Below are positions 19,793 through 28,108 of a DNA stretch of 64,000 nt, piece by piece; within the stretch, counting starts at the first letter, position 1; each line of letters begins with the position of its first letter. The notes under the pieces were generated by a model. It was not told the origin of the DNA and did no database searches. It was given only the letters and a program-made list of their open reading frames with translations. The position numbers and the translations under genes were made by a program. The DNA lies in NCBI GenBank assembly GCA_030428255.1, contig JAUIBT010000015.1, forward strand, positions 32,479 to 96,478. The letters are read 5' to 3'. This DNA comes from Alphaproteobacteria bacterium. Its GTDB lineage: Bacteria; Pseudomonadota; Alphaproteobacteria; UBA7985; JAUIBT01.

Positions 19793-20788
19793 TTAGCGCT
19801 GGAAAAAGGGCTGTGCGACGGGCAGGCCATCTGCGCTGCGGGGCCAAGGCGGCACGGGCAAGCTGGGTGTGGCCTGGCTTTGTTGCAGGACTGGCGGTGC
19901 ACTCGCGGGGGTAAAGGGAACCGGCGAATAGGAGCCGCCAATCGGACCCGTTGGTATCGCACCAAGCTGGCCGAAGTTCGCTCCGGCAGACGGCGCGCTG
20001 CCCTGCAACTGCGGCGGGCTGGCAAGCGCCGGAATGACCGGCGCAGAAGCCAAGCTTGGCGCGTCTCTGCGGTGTTGCTCTAGGCCCGCAATCGGGCTGC
20101 CTCCCTCAAAGGGATAAGGCACGGCGTACCAGCGGCTTTCCAGCCCCTCGGCCTTGCGGTCGCCGGGCTGCGCATCGCCAATAAAGGTGTAAAGCGGGCG
20201 ATCCTTGACCGTCCATTGGTGATAGCCTTCGGGGCGCTGGGCGTGACCATACTCGCGGTAGGTCGGTGCATTGGGCTCAACCAAGTAGGGCTGGAAGCGC
20301 AAGTTGCAGTCATCCAAGCACAGCGGCGTGTTGCGCATGTCCCCGCTGAAGGTATAGAGCGTCATGCCGGACGTCGTGGTCAGCACATCGCGGAAGTGCG
20401 TCACAGCTCTGCCGGTTTCGGCGCGAAACCGCGGGGGAGCCGCAAAATTACCGCCCAAACTGACCGCTTGCTGAACCGGATCGTTCACCGCGGTCTGCAC
20501 ACCACTCAGATCTGCACGGTTGAGTTCATCAATGGACTCAGCCTTGCTTTTTATTTTTGCGCGATAGCCCCGCGAGGCGGTCTGTTCACCGGCCCCTTCT
20601 TTCAGGCGCCAATCGGACGCGCGTATGGAGTCCAACACTCCCGCTAGGGGCTTGGTTTCTTGCTTAAGCGTCGCGCCAAATTTGCGAGCGGCAGGAATTT
20701 CGGCCAGCGGGTTGGTTAGCTTGATGCCTGAATTTTGGCACCCTGTGAGAATAATCGTTGAAGCGAGCAGCAGCGCGAGCGAGCGCAT
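19793..20788 (-). CDS. Lipoprotein with 'secreted repeat' (COG4315-like) domain
   Basis: A 331-residue predicted lipoprotein. The N-terminus ends in the lipobox LTGC at residues 14-17. The central region carries repeats of the COG4315/Lipoprotein_15 family: GMTLYTFSGD...CLDDC and DRPLYTFIGDAQPGD, each a 'YTF..D' strand pair. The C-terminal 90 residues are Pro/Ala/Ser-rich and low in complexity. The function of this family is not established. A 7-bp inverted repeat (TACCTCA/TGAGGTA) lies about 40 bp upstream of the start. Confidence 0.82.
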   Translation of the reverse strand: MRSLALLLASTIILTGCQNSGIKLTNPLAEIPAARKFGATLKQETKPLAGVLDSIRASDWRLKEGAGEQTASRGYRAKIKSKAESIDELNRADLSGVQTAVNDPVQQAVSLGGNFAAPPRFRAETGRAVTHFRDVLTTTSGMTLYTFSGDMRNTPLCLDDCNLRFQPYLVEPNAPTYREYGHAQRPEGYHQWTVKDRPLYTFIGDAQPGDRKAEGLESRWYAVPYPFEGGSPIAGLEQHRRDAPSLASAPVIPALASPPQLQGSAPSAGANFGQLGAIPTGPIGGSYSPVPFTPASAPPVLQQSQATPSLPVPPWPRSADGLPVAQPFFQR

Positions 20789-20826
20789 GGCATGATCCCA
20801 ATGTCATCTTTGAAATGCCATAACTC

Positions 20827-20845
20827 TACCTCAAGTGGTGAGGTA
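20827..20845. promoter_or_regulatory. Inverted repeat upstream of the lipoprotein gene
   Basis: TACCTCA, 5 nt, TGAGGTA forms a perfect 19-bp operator-like dyad about 40 bp upstream of the minus-strand lipoprotein start at 20788. The position suits a repressor site. No cognate regulator is adjacent. Confidence 0.4.
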
Positions 20846-20911
20846 AATCAAACCTCAATCGCATTTGCCCCAAAAGAGCCTTAAAGTGGCTTGCGCCCCC
20901 CACAAATCGCG

Positions 20912-22477
20912 CTAAGCGGGCAAGAAAGCGGCGCTGTACGGCAAGATAAGCTGCCCAGCGTAGTCTTGCGCTTCAGCACCAAAGTTGAAAGCACAGATCA
21001 AAGTCTGGCTGTCGCTAGCGCGTTTGAAGACCAGCATGTCATCGGGGCAATCCAACAATTCAAAATCACCGTCCAACAGCGCAGGTTGCTGCTTACGCCA
21101 GGCTAGGTGCTGCTTGGTGCGCTCATAGACCGAGCCTTGGAGGCCGACTTGGGCATTTGCGGCTTGCTTCACATGGCGCTCATCAACCGGAAGCCAGGGT
21201 TTGGCCGTACTGAAGCCGCCATGTGCCGCCTCGCAGTCCCAGGCGATGGGCGTGCGGCAGGTGTCGCGCCCCATGAAAGCGGGGTAGAATTCGATGCCCC
21301 AGGGGTCTTGCATATCCTCACGGGTCAGGCTGTCGCTATCAACGAAGCCCAACTCCTCGCCCTGATACAGACAGTTGGAGCTGAACAAGCTGGTCTGCAT
21401 CTGGGTTAGCATGACTTGCAGATCCGCGTAGTGTTCCGGTGCGACTGCGTTGGCGCGTGCCATGCGCGACAAGGAACGCGGAACGTCGTGGTTCGACAGA
21501 GCAAAGGTCAACCGTTGGCTGGCACCAAAGTGCTGATGCGCCATTTCCAGAGCCTCCTTCAGCCCTGCGGGGGTCAATCCGCCCCAAGCCAGCAGGCCGA
21601 AGTTATAGGTGCCGTGCAATCGCCCTGGCTGGGTAAAGGTGTCGGAGACCTGCATGTAGTCCTCGCCGTGCACCTCCCCCATCAAGAAACGGTCGCCATA
21701 GGAATCCGCCAAAGCCCGCAAGCGCGCGGAAAAAGCCTGGATCGCTGGCTGGTTCAACTGGCCAGTGTCGTGGCGCTGGCGGAAGAAGGGCTGCTTGTCT
21801 TGCGGCATGTCACCAGGCACGAAGTCTTCGACCGGAAGATTGTCGATCAAGTTGCGGTCGGCCTTCATGGTGTGAATGGCATCCAGGCGGAAGCCATCGA
21901 CGCCCTTGTCGAACCAGAAGCGGCAGACATCCAACATGGCCTCGACCACCTCGGGGTTGGCGTAATTGAGGTTCGGCTGCTCTTTGAGAAAATTGTGCAG
22001 ATAGTATTGCTGGCGGCGCGGCTCCCAGGTCCAAGCGTGCCCGCCAAAAAACGACAGCCAGTTGGTCGGCTCGCTGCCGTCAGGCTTGGGATCTTCCCAC
22101 ACGAACCAGTCGGCCTTGGGGTTGTCGCACGATTGGCGGCTCTCTTCGAACCAAACGTGCTGGTCCGAACAGTGCGAGGGCACGATATCGATCATTAGTT
22201 TGAGGCCACGTGCGTGGCATCCAGCCAGCAGAGCGTCAAAGTCAGCCATCGTGCCATAATCGGGATGAATGGCACAGTAGTCCGATACGTCGTAGCCGAA
22301 GTCCTTTTGCGGCGAGGCAAAGAAAGGCGAAATCCAAATGGCGTCCGCGCCCAAATCGGCGATGTGATCCAGCTTAGCGGTGATGCCTGGCAGATCGCCG
22401 AGCCCATCGCCATTGCTGTCGTTAAACGAGCGCGGATAGATTTGATAGATCAGGGCATTGTGCCACCAAGACGACAT
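20912..22477 (-). CDS. GH13 alpha-glucosidase / oligo-1,6-glucosidase type
   Basis: Hydrolyses alpha-glucosidic bonds of short oligosaccharides. The 521-residue protein begins at ATG 22477 (MSSWWHNALIYQIYPRSF), the start of GH13 homology. Conserved blocks are NGDGLGDLPGI, IDIVPSH, the nucleophile in FRLDAIH, the acid/base Glu in GEVHGEDY, and LSNHDVPRS. It lacks a signal peptide, so it is likely cytoplasmic and acts on imported sugar. No transporter is adjacent. Two operator-like dyads upstream (22508-22523 and 22618-22631) suggest control by a LacI-family repressor encoded elsewhere. Confidence 0.92.
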   Translation of the reverse strand: MSSWWHNALIYQIYPRSFNDSNGDGLGDLPGITAKLDHIADLGADAIWISPFFASPQKDFGYDVSDYCAIHPDYGTMADFDALLAGCHARGLKLMIDIVPSHCSDQHVWFEESRQSCDNPKADWFVWEDPKPDGSEPTNWLSFFGGHAWTWEPRRQQYYLHNFLKEQPNLNYANPEVVEAMLDVCRFWFDKGVDGFRLDAIHTMKADRNLIDNLPVEDFVPGDMPQDKQPFFRQRHDTGQLNQPAIQAFSARLRALADSYGDRFLMGEVHGEDYMQVSDTFTQPGRLHGTYNFGLLAWGGLTPAGLKEALEMAHQHFGASQRLTFALSNHDVPRSLSRMARANAVAPEHYADLQVMLTQMQTSLFSSNCLYQGEELGFVDSDSLTREDMQDPWGIEFYPAFMGRDTCRTPIAWDCEAAHGGFSTAKPWLPVDERHVKQAANAQVGLQGSVYERTKQHLAWRKQQPALLDGDFELLDCPDDMLVFKRASDSQTLICAFNFGAEAQDYAGQLILPYSAAFLPA

Positions 22478-22507
22478 GGCAGATCTCTTCAGCTTGAGGA
22501 ACGACGC

Positions 22508-22523
22508 TTCGTAGCGCTTTGAA
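22508..22523 (-). promoter_or_regulatory. Operator-like dyad, proximal (LacI-type)
   Basis: TTCGTAGCGCTTTGAA is a 16-bp imperfect palindrome centred on GC. It shares AGCGCTTTGA with the perfect site 95 bp further upstream. It lies about 30 bp before the alpha-glucosidase start, where a bound repressor would block transcription or early elongation. Confidence 0.55.
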
Positions 22524-22617
22524 AAAGCCTTAGACGGCTTCGCCGCGCGCTGCAAGCAGGAAGCAAATCACCTGCATGTTAATTGATCTTTTTCACGCCT
22601 CGGATTGCAACATGAGC

Positions 22618-22631
22618 TCAAAGCGCTTTGA
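22618..22631 (-). promoter_or_regulatory. Operator-like palindrome, distal (LacI-type)
   Basis: TCAAAGCGCTTTGA is a perfect 14-bp palindrome with the central CG-containing core typical of LacI/GalR-family operators. It lies between the mgtE stop and the alpha-glucosidase start. With the proximal dyad it forms a pair, as expected for a sugar-responsive promoter. Confidence 0.6.
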
Positions 22632-22641
22632 ATTTTGCCTC

Positions 22642-24069
22642 TTACAGCAGAAAAGCCGAGGCCAAGCCCAAGAAGGCAAGGAATCCAATCACATCGGTGA
22701 TGGTGGTCAAGAATACGCCCGAAGCGTTGGCCGGATCGATGCGCAAACGCTCCAATACTAGCGGGATCAGCGTGCCGCTGAAGGCCGCAATCAGCAAGTT
22801 GGCCACCATAGCGGTGCCAATCACCAAAGATAGGCCCAAATCCTGCCGCCAGGCATAGGTAAAGCCCGCAGCGATCACCGCGAACGCCAGCCCGTTGATC
22901 GCTCCAACCGTCAGCTCTTTTAGCAAAAAGCGCCATTGGGTGGCCGAGGTGATGTCCTTTGTGGCCAAGGCCCGCACCACCACCGTCAAGGTCTGGGTGC
23001 CCGCATTTCCGCCCATAGAGGCCACAATCGGCATCAGCACCGCCAGGGCCACCAGCGACTGAATGGAGGCCTCGAACAGGGCGATAACCGCTGAGGCCAA
23101 CACCGCAGTCCCCAGATTGACCAACAGCCAGACAAAGCGCGTGCGTGCTGTGTTCAATGAGCTGTCAAACACGTCGCTTTCACCCGACAGACCCGCCAGC
23201 TTCAGCATGTCGTCTTCGGCCTCTTCGTCGATCACGTCAATCACGTCATCGGCGGTCACGATACCGATCAAGCGCCCGGTCTCGCCGTCCACCACCGGCG
23301 CTGTCATCAAAGAATACTTGCGGAACTGGTAGGCCAGCTCTTCTTGGTCCTCATCCGGCTCGTATGTCTGGAAGTCCACTTCGGCGATTTCGCTCAGGCG
23401 GCGGTCACGGCGCTCGCGCAGCAGCCGCGCCAGGGGCAGCTTGCCCGTCGGCTGAAAGGCGCTGTCGGTCAGATAGAGGTCATAGAAGTCGTCCGGCAGA
23501 TTGGCGGACGCACGCATGTAGTCGATGGCCTGGCCCACGCTCCAGGAATGCGGCAGCGCCACGAACTCGCGCGCCATCATACGACCGACCGAATATTCCG
23601 GGAAGGTCAGCGACTTAATCAAACGGCGGCGTTCGGCCAGCGGAATCGCAGCCAATATCTGCTCTTTTTCCTCATCCTCCAGATCCTCGATCATGTCGAT
23701 CTGGTCGTCTGAGTCCAACTCGATCAGGGCGCGCGCGACCAACTGCGGCGGCAATTGCGGCAACAGCTCTTGGCGCACCTGCTCTTCCAGCTCGGTCAGG
23801 ATGTCTGAGTGAATAAAGCTGGGCTGGGTCAAGAAGAGCGACAAGCGCTCGTCGCGGGTCAGGTACTCTAGCGAATCTGCCAAGTCGGCAGGGTGCAAAG
23901 CATCACGAATGGCATTGAGCGCCGCCGCGTCACCCGCCTTTAGGGCGGCGCGCAGGTCCGGAATGATCAATTCGGCGGGTGCTTGCTCAATTGGCGCTAG
24001 GCTGCTGCTTTGCGGGTCTAGCAGCGGCGTTTGAACGGCGTCAGAGCTAAGGTTGGGATTTTGATCCAT
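22642..24069 (-). CDS. mgtE: MgtE-type magnesium transporter
   Basis: A 475-residue Mg2+ channel/transporter of the inner membrane. It has an N-terminal superhelical MgtE_N domain (LDSDDQIDMIEDLEDEEKE near residues 115-135), a CBS-pair region (LMTAPVVDGETGRLIGIVT and DVIDVIDEEAEDDM) and five C-terminal transmembrane helices. The conserved pore-region sequence PIVASMGGNAGTQTL is present. The length is normal for the family. No Mg2+ riboswitch-like leader was seen in the short gap upstream. It precedes the alpha-glucosidase gene on the same strand, but the operators between suggest separate control. Confidence 0.95.
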   Translation of the reverse strand: MDQNPNLSSDAVQTPLLDPQSSSLAPIEQAPAELIIPDLRAALKAGDAAALNAIRDALHPADLADSLEYLTRDERLSLFLTQPSFIHSDILTELEEQVRQELLPQLPPQLVARALIELDSDDQIDMIEDLEDEEKEQILAAIPLAERRRLIKSLTFPEYSVGRMMAREFVALPHSWSVGQAIDYMRASANLPDDFYDLYLTDSAFQPTGKLPLARLLRERRDRRLSEIAEVDFQTYEPDEDQEELAYQFRKYSLMTAPVVDGETGRLIGIVTADDVIDVIDEEAEDDMLKLAGLSGESDVFDSSLNTARTRFVWLLVNLGTAVLASAVIALFEASIQSLVALAVLMPIVASMGGNAGTQTLTVVVRALATKDITSATQWRFLLKELTVGAINGLAFAVIAAGFTYAWRQDLGLSLVIGTAMVANLLIAAFSGTLIPLVLERLRIDPANASGVFLTTITDVIGFLAFLGLASAFLL

Positions 24070-24239
24070 CGCTCTTCCCCCTGGCGTGCGGTTGGTGTGA
24101 CGCCTGTCATGCGTCCCTGGTTGGATTTGCTGCCCTGCACAGGCGCGGCACCACTGGCCAGAGTGCTAACTTTTGCGCCCCCGATCTGTCAAGCTGCCAT
24201 GAGCCGCGGCGTCATGGATGCCTGCACCGCCGTAGCTAT

Positions 24240-24262
24240 TGCGGGCAAAGAACCCGCCGCTA
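24240..24262 (-). terminator. Possible weak terminator after the Rap1a-like gene
   Basis: Read on the minus strand, CCCGC, a 7-nt loop and GCGGG are followed by TTCTTT. It directly follows the stop of the Rap1a-like gene. Part of the hairpin arises from a duplicated GCTATTGCGGGCAA motif. Confidence 0.35.
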
Positions 24263-24664
24263 TTGCGGGCAAGGGAAATGACGAGACAAAGAGATTTGAA
24301 CCGCGTGTTCAGGGTCTTTGGTCAAGTCTTTCAGCGGCGTGTTGTTGGCGTAGTCCAGAAAGTAGCCGCGCACGTCCACCACGTTGAGCCCGCCGACCTC
24401 TGCAACTGACAATTCCTTGGCGGCGAACTGCTTGCCGCCGTCCTTGCGGATTTCACAGTTGCGCACCGCGACCTTGAGCGAAGCCAACAAATAGCCAAAA
24501 CAAAAGCCAATCGCCGATTCATCCTCGCGCTGGCAGATCTGGCTCAAGCGCAGCGTATCAACCGCATGGCTGGCCCCGGCACTGGCGAAGGTCAAGGCAA
24601 GGCCAAATAGGGCCAACACGACTGTAGAACGAAGGGGTTTTAGAATATCAAGGATGGCACGCAT
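24260..24664 (-). CDS. Rap1a/Tai-family-like small secreted protein
   Basis: A 134-residue protein with an N-terminal signal (STVVLALFGLALTFASAGASHA). The following ICQREDESAIGFCFGYLLASL fits the Rap1a/Tai core pattern, with a cysteine followed by 'FCxGY', and a third cysteine near the C-terminus. Family members include type VI secretion immunity proteins, but many stand-alone members exist with unknown roles. No T6SS effector is nearby, so an immunity role is not supported here. Confidence 0.65.
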   Translation of the reverse strand: MRAILDILKPLRSTVVLALFGLALTFASAGASHAVDTLRLSQICQREDESAIGFCFGYLLASLKVAVRNCEIRKDGGKQFAAKELSVAEVGGLNVVDVRGYFLDYANNTPLKDLTKDPEHAVQISLSRHFPCPQ

Positions 24665-25014
24665 CTATGGCGCCCTATGTGCAAAATGAAATGTGGCTAG
24701 GCTCGGGACCCATGAAACACGGTTCAAGAGCGCCTCTCCTCAGCAAAGATGGGTGAAATATTCGCAAGATGCTCCGATTTGTGCAGAGTGCAAAAGTATG
24801 GGAGGCCAAATTAAACGAGGCGTTTTGCAAAACCTACCTACCCAAACGGATAAGAAACGATCTCAAAAGAACAGGCGCGATCAAGGCCGCGTGAAGGGTT
24901 TGCGCGCAAATCGGTGCACAGAACAAGCACTTGCAATGCGGGTCAACTTTGGCCTACCCAGGGACACGCCCCGTTTTCTTGCTCACACCAGCCCTTCAAA
25001 CGTGCCTTTTTGCC
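24665..25014. other. Divergent intergenic region
   Basis: This 350-bp gap lies between the Rap1a-like gene (minus) and the FAD oxidoreductase (plus). It should hold both promoters. It is AT-richer than flanking coding DNA. No small gene, hairpin or repeat stands out. Confidence 0.4.
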
Positions 25015-26253
25015 ATGCTCAACGACGACGCTAACCCTGTCCTCGACGCCCATACTGCGCAAAGCGATAGCATCGAGACCCTGGTGGTGGGTGCGGGTGT
25101 CGTCGGCCTGGCGTGCGCCCGTGCTCTGGCCGAAGCTGGCCAGGAGGTGCTTGTGGTGGAAAAGAACAGCCAGTTCGGCGAGGAGACTTCAGCGCGCAAT
25201 TCCGAGGTGGTGCACGCAGGCATCTATTACCCCAAGGGCTCGCTGAAGGCGCGGTTTTGCGTCGCCGGTCGCCAGATGCTCTACGCCTATTGCGCTGAGC
25301 GCGGGATCGCCTGCGATGCAATTGGCAAGCTGGTGGTGGCTTGCGACGAGGCCGAGACCGCCATGCTGGCTGGCATTCAGGACAAAGCACGCCAGAACGG
25401 CGTCGATGACATCCGCCTGTTGACCAAAGGCGAGGCGCAAGCGCTGGAACCAGCGCTCACTTGTACGGCAGCCCTGCTCTCACCCTCGACCGGGATCGTT
25501 GACAGCCACGGCTTTATGCTGGCGCTGCTGGGCGACATGGAGGCTTGCGGCGGCTTCTTGGCCCTCGAGGCCCCGCTAATCTGGGCCAAGCAGCGGCCTG
25601 AAGGCGGCTTTGACTGCCTGGTCGGCGGCCCCCACCCCATGCGTTTGCACGCCAAACGCCTGGTCAACGCGGCAGGCCTCAACGCCCTGCCCCTGTCCAA
25701 TCACATCGCTGCTAAGCGCGCCGCGCTGCGCCCCGTCGCGACCTTCGCCAAGGGCAACTATTTTCGCATTTCCGGGCGCTCGCCCTTCTCGCGGCTCATC
25801 TACCCCGTACCGGTCAAGGGCGGGTTGGGGGTTCACCTGACCGTTGATCGCCAAGGCGCCTGCCGCTTTGGCCCCGATGCGCAGTTCCTTGAGTTGCGCG
25901 TCGAGCCCCAGCAGGCCAGCGCTGAGCCGCCGCAAGACGCCCCAGACTGGCTCAACTTTGATTATACCGTTGATCCGCGCCGCGCGGACTCCTTCTATGC
26001 CGCTGTGCGCCGCTATTGGCCCGACCTGGAGGACGGTGCGTTGGAGCCCGACTATTCGGGCATGCGTCCCAAGTTGGACCCGGCCAGCATGCCGCCCAGC
26101 GACTACCACACCCCCAGCGGTGCGGACTTCGTTATCCAAGGCCCGGACCAGCACCAGGTGCCAGGCCTAGTCGAGCTGTTTGGCATCGAGAGCCCGGGTC
26201 TGACCTCCAGCCTGGCCATCGCCCAGCATGTCCGCGACCTGCTGACCGCCTGA
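25015..26253 (+). CDS. FAD-dependent oxidoreductase, L-2-hydroxyglutarate oxidase type
   Basis: A 412-residue DAO-fold flavoprotein. The FAD-binding GxGxxG site is in ETLVVGAGVVGLACARALAE near residue 23. It is followed by the family signature SARNSEVVHAGIYYPKGSLK, diagnostic of the L2HGDH/LhgO group, and later by a C-terminal FGIESPGLTSSLAI. It probably oxidises L-2-hydroxyglutarate, a toxic side product, to 2-oxoglutarate. ATG 25015 follows a TGCCTTTTTGCC stretch without a strong ribosome site, but homology starts just after it; an upstream in-frame extension to 24931 is not supported. It is convergent with asd. Confidence 0.88.
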   Translation: MLNDDANPVLDAHTAQSDSIETLVVGAGVVGLACARALAEAGQEVLVVEKNSQFGEETSARNSEVVHAGIYYPKGSLKARFCVAGRQMLYAYCAERGIACDAIGKLVVACDEAETAMLAGIQDKARQNGVDDIRLLTKGEAQALEPALTCTAALLSPSTGIVDSHGFMLALLGDMEACGGFLALEAPLIWAKQRPEGGFDCLVGGPHPMRLHAKRLVNAAGLNALPLSNHIAAKRAALRPVATFAKGNYFRISGRSPFSRLIYPVPVKGGLGVHLTVDRQGACRFGPDAQFLELRVEPQQASAEPPQDAPDWLNFDYTVDPRRADSFYAAVRRYWPDLEDGALEPDYSGMRPKLDPASMPPSDYHTPSGADFVIQGPDQHQVPGLVELFGIESPGLTSSLAIAQHVRDLLTA

Positions 26254-26261
26254 CCCCAAGC

Positions 26262-26290
26262 ACAAAAAAGGAGCCCTGAAACCAGGGCCC
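26262..26290 (-). terminator. Intrinsic terminator of asd
   Basis: On the minus strand, GCCCTG, a GTTT loop and CAGGGC (26273-26288) are followed by a run of six T after a short CTCC. It lies 40 bp beyond the asd stop codon. Confidence 0.85.
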
Positions 26291-26328
26291 CAATTCTTAG
26301 CTTGCGACGCAACGATAAGACTCTGGGG

Positions 26329-27345
26329 TTAGACCAAACCCATCTCGATCATCTTTTCAGCGATCTGTACGGTGTTGAGCGCCGCGCCTTTGCGCAGGTT
26401 GTCGGCCACAACCCACATGGAGACGCCATTTTCAACCGTGTCGTCCTGGCGAATACGGCTGACATAGACAGCATCTTCGCTGGCCGCTTCCTTTTGCGTG
26501 ACATAGCCGCCATCGTCGCGGATATCCAGCACCACCAAGCCCTCGGCTTCCTCGCGCAGATATTCGCGCAGCTCGGCTTCATCGATGGGCAGTTCGGTCT
26601 CAATGTTCAGCATCTCGGCGTGGCTGATGAAGACCGGAACGCGCACGCAGTTGGCGTGGACCTTGATCGCCGGATCCAAGATCTTCTTGGTTTCGACCTT
26701 CATTTTCCACTCTTCCTTGGTCGCGCCGTCATCCATGAAGACATCAATGTGCGGGATACAGTTAAAGGCGATCGGCTTGGTATAAACCTCGGGCTCGGTC
26801 GGCTGGTTGACATAGACGTTTTTGGTCATGTGGAACAGCTCGTCCATGGCCTCGCGACCTGAGCCTGACACGGACTGGTAGGTCGAGACCACAACGCGCT
26901 TGATCTTATAGCGCTCGTGGATCGGCTTCAGCGCCACAACCATCTGGATCGTGGAGCAGTTGGGGTTGGCGATAATCTTGGTCTTGTGCGCATCACGCAG
27001 AGCCTCAGGGTTCACCTCAGGTACGACGAGTGCCACATCAGGGTCCATGCGGAAGTGCGATGTGTTGTCGATCACATAGCAGCCTTGGGCCGCTGCACGC
27101 GGGGCGTATTGCGCAGAGACCTTTGCTCCTGGAGAGGAAAAGGCAAAGGTGGTGCCGGTGAAGTCGTAGTCGTCCAAGTTCTGGCATTTCAGCGTCTTGT
27201 CACCGAACATGACCTCACGCCCAAGCGAGCGACTGGAGGCCAAGGGCACCAATTCGTCGATCGGAAACCCGCGCTCGTGCAAGATGTTCATCATTTCGGT
27301 GCCAACGTTACCGGTCGCGCCGACCACTGCCACTTTGTAGCCCAT
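26329..27345 (-). CDS. asd: Aspartate-semialdehyde dehydrogenase
   Basis: Reduces aspartyl phosphate to L-aspartate semialdehyde, a precursor of lysine, threonine, methionine and diaminopimelate. From ATG 27345 the product has 338 residues. The NADP site is VAVVGATGNVGTEM, the catalytic cysteine lies in NPNCSTIQMV near residue 130, and SVSGSGREAMDEL follows. The same product is a co-substrate for the carboxyspermidine dehydrogenase encoded at 13-14 kb. A small ORF ends 4 bp upstream, implying a shared transcript. A strong terminator follows. The longer open frame to 27501 overlaps that small ORF and lacks homology. Confidence 0.96.
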   Translation of the reverse strand: MGYKVAVVGATGNVGTEMMNILHERGFPIDELVPLASSRSLGREVMFGDKTLKCQNLDDYDFTGTTFAFSSPGAKVSAQYAPRAAAQGCYVIDNTSHFRMDPDVALVVPEVNPEALRDAHKTKIIANPNCSTIQMVVALKPIHERYKIKRVVVSTYQSVSGSGREAMDELFHMTKNVYVNQPTEPEVYTKPIAFNCIPHIDVFMDDGATKEEWKMKVETKKILDPAIKVHANCVRVPVFISHAEMLNIETELPIDEAELREYLREEAEGLVVLDIRDDGGYVTQKEAASEDAVYVSRIRQDDTVENGVSMWVVADNLRKGAALNTVQIAEKMIEMGLV

Positions 27346-27349
27346 GGGC

Positions 27350-27604
27350 CTAGTCCTCGTTTTTTGGGGAAGGGTTGGAAGAAGGAATGAAAGGTTTGAG
27401 TTCAAGGTCAACCAAGAGCTGCTCTTGGCTTTGAATGCCTGAAGTCGCCAGCCCCATGCGGTGCACGCAGAAAGTCCGCATTTGGCCGGCCTCGTCTTCA
27501 AGGCTCACGTGGCTGCCCTTGCCGAAATCGGCGTCGGCACGCGTCACCAGCGCTTGAGCCAAGTAGCCGCCTTGATGTGCGATCAGGTTAAAGACCTCGA
27601 CCAT
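27350..27604 (-). CDS. Small hypothetical protein upstream of asd
   Basis: An 84-residue product starting MVEVFNLIAHQGGYLAQALV. The start has GAGGCGAAGCT immediately before ATG, a good ribosome site. The stop is only 4 bp from the asd start, so the two are probably co-transcribed and translationally linked. Codon choice looks like that of neighbouring genes. No family was recognised and there is no signal peptide or membrane segment; the C-terminal 20 residues are Pro/Ser-rich. Confidence 0.6.
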   Translation of the reverse strand: MVEVFNLIAHQGGYLAQALVTRADADFGKGSHVSLEDEAGQMRTFCVHRMGLATSGIQSQEQLLVDLELKPFIPSSNPSPKNED

Positions 27605-27678
27605 AGCTTCGCCTCATTGGGACGCCGTGCTGTGCGCCTGCCACCGGGATTGGCCGAAACAAATTGCGATCAGGCATA

Positions 27679-27704
27679 AAAAAAGCGCCCTGCCTTGGGC
27701 GCTA
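27679..27704 (-). terminator. Strong intrinsic terminator without an obvious gene
   Basis: On the minus strand AGCGCCC, a 6-nt loop and GGGCGCT are followed by seven T. It lies upstream of the small asd-linked gene, and would end a transcript coming from 27705-28080. A short RNA or small ORF in that interval is therefore likely. Confidence 0.8.
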
Positions 27705-27734
27705 TTGCAGCACTTACCAGCAGGTCGACTTTCG

Positions 27735-27854
27735 TCAATCGCCCGTTGTTTTGGTGCCAGTCGTGGTGGTCAGGGCCGCAGCTGCGGCGTCGAACATATC
27801 CATGGGGGCCTTTAAAGCGGAGCTGGTTGCGATTCTCAAGCTCTTTTCTGCCAT
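27735..27854 (-). CDS. Candidate small protein, 39 residues
   Basis: An ATG-initiated ORF starting MAEKSLRIATSSALKAPMD and rich in Ala and Thr in its second half, ending 31 bp before the strong terminator. ATG 27854 has no clear ribosome site. An internal ATG (MDMFDAAAAAL) has AAAGG upstream and would give 22 residues. No family is recognised. It is listed because the terminator has no other visible source gene; an untranslated small RNA is the alternative. Confidence 0.3.
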   Translation of the reverse strand: MAEKSLRIATSSALKAPMDMFDAAAAALTTTTGTKTTGD

Positions 27855-28041
27855 GAGGCGTTTGTTCGCGCTCAAAGTTGGACGTTCAACGGCGACTGGC
27901 CTCTATCTTGCAACACCGTCCTGAGTGCTGCTTGCGCCGCTTTGGCGCTTGCCATCCCAGTTCGAGAGCAAGCTTCGGCCAGCTCCTAGCCCCTTTCTGT
28001 CCCATTTTGACCCTTAAGTTGCACAAATTGCCAAAAAGCGC

Positions 28042-28067
28042 TTGACTCTTTAAACCTAAGGTTGCAT
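28042..28067 (+). promoter_or_regulatory. Sigma-70-like promoter for the first barrel gene
   Basis: TTGACT at 28042-28047 is followed after about 18 nt by ATATCT (-10-like). The segment around the -10, AGGTTGCATATCTAACCT, is a 5-bp inverted repeat and could bind a regulator. The start codon at 28109 is about 45 bp downstream. Confidence 0.5.
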
Positions 28068-28108
28068 ATCTAACCTCATATTCGAACTTATTTTTTAAGA
28101 GCATTGAT

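Larger units (their letters stand above)
27605..28108. other. Intergenic region with minus-strand terminator and a candidate small ORF
   Basis: The 504-bp gap is unusual in having a strong minus-strand terminator (27679-27704) with no annotated gene feeding into it. A 39-codon ORF lies just upstream of that terminator. The right end holds a sigma-70-like promoter for the first outer-membrane gene. Between 27855 and 28020 nothing is recognisable. Confidence 0.5.

Noticed and set aside
24260..24664. Rap1a-like protein as a type VI secretion immunity protein
   Set aside because: The family resemblance is present, but no effector or secretion gene is nearby.
27886..28104. 72-codon minus-strand ORF opposite the promoter of the first barrel gene
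   Set aside because: No ribosome site and composition unlike coding DNA; it covers the promoter of the opposite gene.
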